Shown here piece by piece: positions 7,656-11,786 of a stretch of DNA of 11,786 bases; the first letter of the stretch is position 1, and each line of letters opens with the position of its first letter. A program made the position numbers and the translations under genes. A model generated the notes under the pieces. The model made no database searches, was not told the origin of the DNA, and was given only the letters and a program-made list of their open reading frames with translations. Source of the stretch: Thalassiosira profunda (lineage: Eukaryota; Bacillariophyta; Thalassiosirophyceae; Thalassiosirales; Thalassiosiraceae); assembly GCA_036939355.1 (NCBI GenBank), contig JALLAP010001156.1:1-11786 (forward strand), in the 5' to 3' direction.

Positions 7656-7839
7656 CGTGGTCTTGATTTGTGGTTGTCTGGATTTGTGGGTGATGGATTT
7701 GGGCGTGTTGCTTTTTGCGCGTTGCTTTTGCCTTGCTTTAGCGTGCGTCATTTTTTGCACACTCAAAACCACTTCTCCCTCCTCGCAACCAACCCACGAA
7801 CCCCCCGTGCTCCATCTCTCCTGCCGGCGATCGATAAAT
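7656..7839. promoter_or_regulatory. Shared divergent promoter region, 184 bases
   Basis: Lies between two divergent ATGs. The left part repeats GATTTGTGG twice (about 7664 and 7679) with a third variant GATTTGGG (about 7696). The centre is T- and GC-rich (GTTGCTTTTTGCGCGTTGCTTTTGC). The right part is a pyrimidine-rich leader running to GATAAAT before the plus-strand ATG. No convincing TATA box was found. Confidence 0.5.
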
Positions 7840-9047
7840 ATGAGCGGTATACAGTTTGAGTGTTTCCCCGGCGGCGGCGGCCAATACTCCAGCGATGAGG
7901 ATCTGTCCATCTCCTCTTCATCGATGTCATTTGCACTGCAGCCCATCCCATCTGACGAGGAGGAGACGACCGACGGCACGTCCAATTCCGCGGACGACGA
8001 GGCGTCATCTGGGCGGGGGAACGACGACAATGTGGAGAGCGAGGAAGGCGGGGGAGGGCGCCCATCCAAGACCTCCTATTTTTACGATGGAGAGGAGGAC
8101 GCGGGCAGCAGCAGCGGGAGCAGTGGGGAATCCACTGAATCCGAGCAGATGGACGTGGAAACCGACGACGACCTTGCCGGCAGCGAGGAGGAGGAGACGG
8201 AGAGCGACGGGGGAGAAGGGGAGGTGGGGGAGGGGGTGAAGGGGAACGATGCGGCAGGCACCAAGAAGGGTACTGTAGGTAAGTGGGTGGTTTTGTGCAT
8301 TGCATTGCATTGCACTTCCCTCGCTCTCTAATCCACGATCGCACACAAAAAGCGGGGGAGACGGGGAATGAGCGGCCGCACCCATTCACTGTTGATATTA
8401 CCACGCTGGTCAACAACACCCCCGCCACGCTGAAAGGAGCGAAGAAGTTTTTCAGGAAGGAGCTGGCCCGGTATGCATTCAACACACTGGATCCGCAAGA
8501 GATATCGGGGGAGGGGCAGTCCTTCAAGAAGTGCAAACTCCGAATCACCTGCGAATGCTCTAAGACGGCGCTGCACGGGCATTTGCAGGCATTTCTCAAA
8601 TCCATGCACCTCAACCGCACCGTCGGAGTGTACAAAACTCGCGGCCGCTCGTACCAACTCCGGGTGAAGAAGGGATGCCACGGCAAAAGCGGGGGCGAGG
8701 GCGAGGAGGAGGAGGAGGAAGAGGAGGAGGAAGAGGAGGTGAAGAGGCCCGTGGACTACACCATCAACTTCGACAACGTCACAAACAACAACCTCGTGTC
8801 GAAGCTGGAGGGGTTGGAGGAGTGCATGGCGGCCAAGCTGGATAGAAACGATGCAGACGTGAGCGGAGTTGGAACGACGGCAGTCCGGATCGAGTGTGAA
8901 ACCTTCATCAAGAAGGCGGCGATCAAAGCAATCGTTTTCGACTACCTGAAGAAGCGTCACCTGTTGAAGCGGCTGAAGATTTCCGCGGCACAAAACGCAA
9001 ATGGGTACGATTTGCACGAACGGATGGAGGAGGAGGACTCCGAGTGA
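7840..9047 (+). CDS. Acidic protein with two tandem L22e-like domains, 377 residues, one intron
   Basis: Exons 7840-8278 and 8353-9047. The ATG has A at -3. Residues 1-146 are a disordered, very acidic Ser/Glu/Asp tail. Residues 158-253 and 281-371 each resemble ribosomal protein L22e. Each has a beta strand (FTVDITTL; YTINFDNV), a helix, a beta pair (CKLRITCE; AVRIECET), a basic helix (LHGHLQAFLKSMHL; IVFDYLKKRHLLKRL) and a last strand (RSYQLRVKK; GYDLHERM). The second ends with an acidic tail like L22e, whose family has YLKK in the same helix. A run of 12 Glu (264-275) separates the domains. L22e folds bind stem-loop RNA. This is not the ribosomal gene itself: it is three times too long and the domains are very divergent. 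It diverges from the Cys/Gly-rich gene and converges on the Fanzor gene, with 120 bases between stops. An RNA-binding partner role is inference. The domain call rests on my reading of the pattern, not a search. Confidence 0.75.
8279..8352 (+). other. Spliceosomal intron, 74 bases, phase 1
   Basis: Donor TAG|GTAAGT, acceptor AAAAAG|CGG, branch-like CTCTAAT about 27 bases before the acceptor. Removal joins the acidic N-terminal frame to the L22e-like frame; read straight through, each frame ends or starts inside it. It contains GTGCATTGCATTGCATTGCAC. Confidence 0.82.
8701..8739 (+). repeat. GAG/GAA microsatellite encoding poly-Glu
   Basis: Twelve consecutive Glu codons, mostly GAG with two GAA, inside the coding sequence between the two L22e-like domains. 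It is a likely length-variable hinge. Confidence 0.8.
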
Positions 9048-9167
9048 TCGAATTGGGGAATTCAGAGTCACGAGAACGATGCAACGGCGCAAGAAATGCA
9101 AAGCATAGAAAGAGTGAAATGTCTACATAATGCTCTCATTGAACAACAAAATGCACTTCTAATTGAA
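9048..9167. other. Convergent 3' spacer; possible place for the Fanzor guide RNA
   Basis: 120 bases between the stops of two converging genes, much more AT-rich than the genes. In TnpB and Fanzor loci the guide (omega) RNA usually begins in or just after the 3' end of the nuclease gene, which here means this spacer read on the minus strand. I see no strong hairpin or AATAAA signal, so the placement is only positional. Confidence 0.2.
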
Positions 9168-11392
9168 TTAGACGTGGAGCACGTGGTATCCGCGCTCGGG
9201 GCGCTGGTCGGCGAGATCCCGGCGGAGCATTTTGTGCAGGTTCTCCGGCTGGGTAGTGCCAATGATGAAGATGCACCTCGCGCCGACGACGTCGCGGTCC
9301 CAGTAGCAGGCGCAGGTGCATTTTTCGTTGCTGCAGTAGAGAAGGCCCCGCACGGAATGGCGGCGATGGTCAAACTTTTCGCCCGGAGCCGGTTTCTTCA
9401 CCGTCTTTGGGAACCGAGAGCCGCAATTCGGGCAAGTCTGGGACGACATCCACTCGTCCACCATAACCACAACGTGCTGGCGCTTGCACTCCTCCAACAT
9501 CTTCTTGTTTGGCGCGGCCGGGTTGCCCTTTGGACGCCCCCACGAGCCATTGCCGTAGAGAATGATCAACGGCGCCTCGCCCTCGCCCCGGAGCGATGCG
9601 ACGTGCTTCGCCAGCGTACGCTTCGACGCCCGATAGACCCGGAACTTCCACTCGCGGTACGTTGAACGCAGCTTCTCCTCCCAGATGCTGTCATACAGCG
9701 ACGTCCCATCCTCTCCCTCGTGGTGCATCAGCTCCCGAAACTGGTCCAACTCGGAGCGATCGACGGTCTTTCGGGAGAATTGGTTGCAAGCGTCGTGGTA
9801 GTCCTTCCGGGCGGCCCTCTCCCTCCGAGGCACATCCGCCCGCTGAGACGCAGTGATGAGCGCGTTGTTGCGGTAATGGCCGAGCTTGAGCGAGATGCAC
9901 TTGAACTCGCCATTGGCCAGCTCGATGGCGACCGTGAGCACGTTCACCACGCCCGGATCGCCCCCGCCCAATTGGTAATCTGCCAAAGACAGTGGCAGAA
10001 TTGTACATGTCAGAATGCACAATATGACATACAAGAGAGCAATGCAATGCAATGCAAGCTTACCAGTGTGGGAGAGACTGTTGGGGTCGCTGTGGTGCTC
10101 CAGAAACTTGTCGTGGTCGCGAGGGATCGCCGCGTCCATGTGACCCTCTGCACATCGAACACCAAGGATACCGACCTCCCATCCGTCACCAAATAGAAGT
10201 GAAACGACTTGAAGACTCGCTCGTTGTTGACCTCGTACCTCAAGTAGTCGAACCACCGCGCCCAGTATCGCTCCTTGACGCTGTCGTTCTTAAATCCCTT
10301 GTCCTTGTTCAGCTCAGTTCCATCCCTGGTGTCGTCGTCGATTTCGTCCAAGCACAGCAGAATCTTGGCAAACAACGTGCTGTCGACGACCAAATGATGG
10401 GCTTTGATGTCGTAGCTCGGGCAGAGGCTCGCTTGCGACGCCCTCTTCCCAAAGTAGTCGTTCTTTAGCCCCTCCACCATCCAATGGAAGTAGAGCACGA
10501 CCGTGTCCAGATTCTTCTTCGTCCAAGGCCGGGCGTCCTTCTTGTCGCGAGACTTCTCTTTGCTCGCGTAGAAGTCGTCCGGCATGGCGCTCTCGTTTGA
10601 CGCCTCCTCCTCCGCCAACGATGGGAAGCCAAGCTGCGCGCGGTGCTGGTCGATGAAGGTGTCCAAGCGGTCGTCCGCTGGGTCCCAGTCGCCGGAGATG
10701 TCCACGTCCTCTCCGACGAGCTTCCGCCGGACCCTATCTACAAGTGCCTTCGGGGGATTCTTGCCGAGGTGCTCGCGAAAGAAGGCCTTGATGGTCTTCT
10801 CCTGGTAGACCTCCAAGTTGAGCTCGAAGTGGTTCAGCATGGCGGTCAAGTGCTCCTTCGCCTTTTGAGCAAGAATCGTTGATTCCGGCCCGCGATCCGG
10901 CATCGGCTCGAACGGGGCCGGGCCAGACATGAACTTTCGGCGAATTTCCTGCACGAGCGGGCTCAGCTTCTCCTTTGCACCACGCGCATCTCGCGGGTAG
11001 ATGTCTTTGTTGTGATGCACGTACAGCAGCTGGCGGTAGAAGGATTGGCTTTGCAGCAACTTGCCGAAGTTGTCGTACCGCTCCGCCCGGTCCGGACACG
11101 TGCAAAACTCCAAGAGGGCCTCCTTCTCCATTTCGCCGCCAAGGTAGGACGCCTGGGAGGAGTACTCCACCCATTCTCCGATGCGGGATAGGAAATTCTC
11201 TCTCCGGTCGGTGCCAGGCTCGGGATCCTTGACGACCGATGCCAGTTTGAGCTTGACGCTGCACTTTCCCTCTTTCCCCAGCTCGCCGAGGGACTCGTCC
11301 AGCTGCTTCGGCTCGTGGACGACGCGCGCGCCCCTGGCCTTGGGCTTCAGGGTGTGGCGACTCTTCGTCTTGCGCTTGGACCTCTGCACCAT
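9168..11392 (-). CDS. Fanzor (eukaryotic TnpB-like) RNA-guided nuclease, two exons, one apparent frameshift
   Basis: Exon 1 is 11392-10064 and exon 2 is 9979-9168. The conceptual length is about 712 residues, within the Fanzor range. The ATG context is optimal (TCACGATGG), and the protein opens with a nuclear-localisation stretch (RSKRKTKSRH). The region around residues 403-416 (VTDGRSVSLVFDVQR) matches the TDG-x-S-V motif before the RuvC domain. Exon 2, numbered from its first residue, carries RuvC-I DPGVVN (Asp 8). At the usual RuvC-II position it has LYGNGSWG with no Glu; instead VDEWMSSQTC carries Glu 176, the relocated glutamate known in Fanzors. Zinc ligands are C183, C186 and a C216-C225 cluster. 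RuvC-III is WDRDVVGA (Asp 230). After residue 416 the frame changes at about 10140-10147, so the allele may be inactive or the sequence wrong by a base. Family Fanzor is confident. No transposase is visible nearby, so the Fanzor subclass is uncertain. Confidence 0.88.
9980..10063 (-). other. Fanzor intron, 84 bases, phase 1
   Basis: Minus-strand donor CTG|GTAAGC, acceptor TTGGCAG|ATT. Splicing makes a split Asp codon and leads into DYQLGGGDPG of RuvC-I. It starts with GTAAGCTTGCATTGCATTGCATTGC, a motif shared with the intron of the neighbouring plus-strand gene. Confidence 0.82.
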
Positions 11393-11412
11393 CGTGACGT
11401 GGGTTGGCGGCG

Positions 11413-11453
11413 CCTCGGTCCCTCAACTCGTCGTTGGGAGGATGGCGCGGGGG
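11413..11453. repeat. Imperfect duplication near the 5' end of Fanzor, copy 1
   Basis: CCTCGG, then CAACTCGTCGTTGG, then GGATGGCGCGGGGG. The same blocks in the same order occur at 11587-11643 with a GC-rich insertion. The two copies lie on either side of the predicted 11470-11587 intron. Confidence 0.65.
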
Positions 11454-11469
11454 GCGCCCGGTGCAGTGG

Positions 11470-11587
11470 CTGTTGCAATTGAGCAAAAGCAAATGAGTGA
11501 GTGAATGAGTGCAATGCATCGCTCCCGCGGGGCCCTGCGGGGCTTGGCCTCCGGCGGATTGATCGCTGCGCTGGCTCTTCAACTCAC
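11470..11587 (-). other. Predicted intron upstream of the Fanzor start (5' leader)
   Basis: Minus-strand donor CCGAG|GTGAGT and acceptor TTGCAACAG|CC, 118 bases. It contains GATGCATTGCACTCATTCACTCACTCA, related to the GCATTGCA motif of the other two introns. With this acceptor an in-frame TGA lies 10 codons before the Fanzor ATG, so the spliced leader would be untranslated. Using a later acceptor (GTTGAG|GG) would instead fuse the upstream frame to Fanzor. Confidence 0.5.
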
Positions 11588-11643
11588 CTCGGACCAACTC
11601 GTCGTTGGCGCAGGAGGGCGGCGGAGGGGGATGGCGCGGGGGT
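11587..11643. repeat. Imperfect duplication near the 5' end of Fanzor, copy 2
   Basis: Partner of 11413-11453. It spans the donor site of the predicted intron and the last codons of the upstream exon-like stretch. Confidence 0.65.
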
Positions 11644-11786
11644 GGGACGAGGAGGAAGGCAATTGGACGCGGCGGGGCCGTGCCGACGTTGATGCCGCTG
11701 TATCCCTGGGCGTACCGCTGCAGGACCTTCCCCTCCAGCGCCGCGACGGGGTTGGAGGATGTCGGGTGGTCCACGAGGGCCACAGC
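11588..11786 (-). CDS. Exon-like stretch upstream of Fanzor, open to the window edge
   Basis: The minus strand is open from the window edge down to the predicted donor at 11588. It reads VDHPTSSNPVAALEGKVLQR and then YAQGYSGINVGTAPPRP, followed by a Pro-rich end (PPPRHPPPPP) and CANDELVR. The first 35 residues look like real protein; the Pro-rich end may be leader sequence. It could be the true N-terminal exon of Fanzor (if the GTTGAG|GG acceptor is used), an exon of another gene, or an untranslated leader that happens to be open. No ATG is present in this part and no family is recognised. Confidence 0.35.

Noticed and set aside
7656..8069. N-terminal extension of the Cys/Gly-rich protein upstream of 7655
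   Set aside because: It would run antisense through the acidic protein's first exon and through the promoter. The inner ATG has an optimal context and a natural N-terminus.
7763..9101. Minus-strand frames of 307 and 257 residues opposite the L22e gene
   Set aside because: Pro/Arg/Ser- and Leu/Val-rich mirrors caused by Glu, Asp and Lys codons on the plus strand.
10121..10185. A tiny intron to explain the Fanzor frame change (for example GTATCC to GCAGAG, 26 bases)
   Set aside because: Far shorter than the 74-118 base introns seen here, and it would remove the conserved strand after TDG.
10734..11590. Minus-strand frame through the Fanzor N-terminal region in a second register
   Set aside because: Downstream of the predicted donor it is Arg/Ala/Gly/Pro-rich nonsense that overlaps the well-supported Fanzor frame. 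Only the part above 11588 is kept as a possible exon.
1..11786. tRNA or rRNA genes
   Set aside because: Nothing with a cloverleaf pattern or conserved rRNA blocks was recognised by eye. A covariance-model scan would be needed to exclude them fully.

Overview
The window is nuclear DNA of a eukaryote, most likely an alga or other protist. The evidence is three predicted GT-AG introns of 74-118 bases, Kozak-like start contexts (A at -3, G at +4), a MYND zinc-finger gene, and a Fanzor (eukaryotic TnpB-like RNA-guided nuclease) gene with an N-terminal basic nuclear-localisation stretch. I cannot name the species.

Left part, about 1-4570: gene-poor and full of transposon and repeat remains. A protein gene starts at 121 and leaves the window on the minus strand. 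A decayed minus-strand gene (406-767) needs two frame corrections. A roughly 1.1 kb inverted-repeat unit (968-2063) carries inside it a clean 484-base non-autonomous DNA transposon (1250-1733) with 17-base terminal inverted repeats and an exact 8-base target-site duplication. Then come a short telomere-like stretch, an AT-rich block that abuts a GC-rich exon-like fragment, and three unrelated families of tandem repeats, each with a period of about 176-195 bases.

Middle, 4577-6259: one intronless 560-residue MYND zinc-finger protein on the minus strand, with mixed codon use.

Right part, 6375-11786: compact, GC-rich at third codon positions, and different in character. A Cys/Gly-rich coiled-coil protein (minus, 6375-7655) and an acidic protein with two tandem L22e-like folds (plus, 7840-9047, one intron) diverge from a 184-base shared promoter. 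The acidic gene converges on the Fanzor gene (minus, 11392-9168, one clear intron, one apparent frameshift). Its RuvC-I, RuvC-II (with the Fanzor-type relocated glutamate), zinc-finger and RuvC-III motifs are all visible. A further predicted intron and an upstream exon-like stretch lie to its right.

Working idea: the three right-hand genes are the cargo of one mobile element or a co-inherited set, with Fanzor as the nuclease and the double L22e protein as a possible RNA-binding partner. The sequence shows the gene set, the shared intron style and the shared codon use. The joint function is inference, and no element ends were found.
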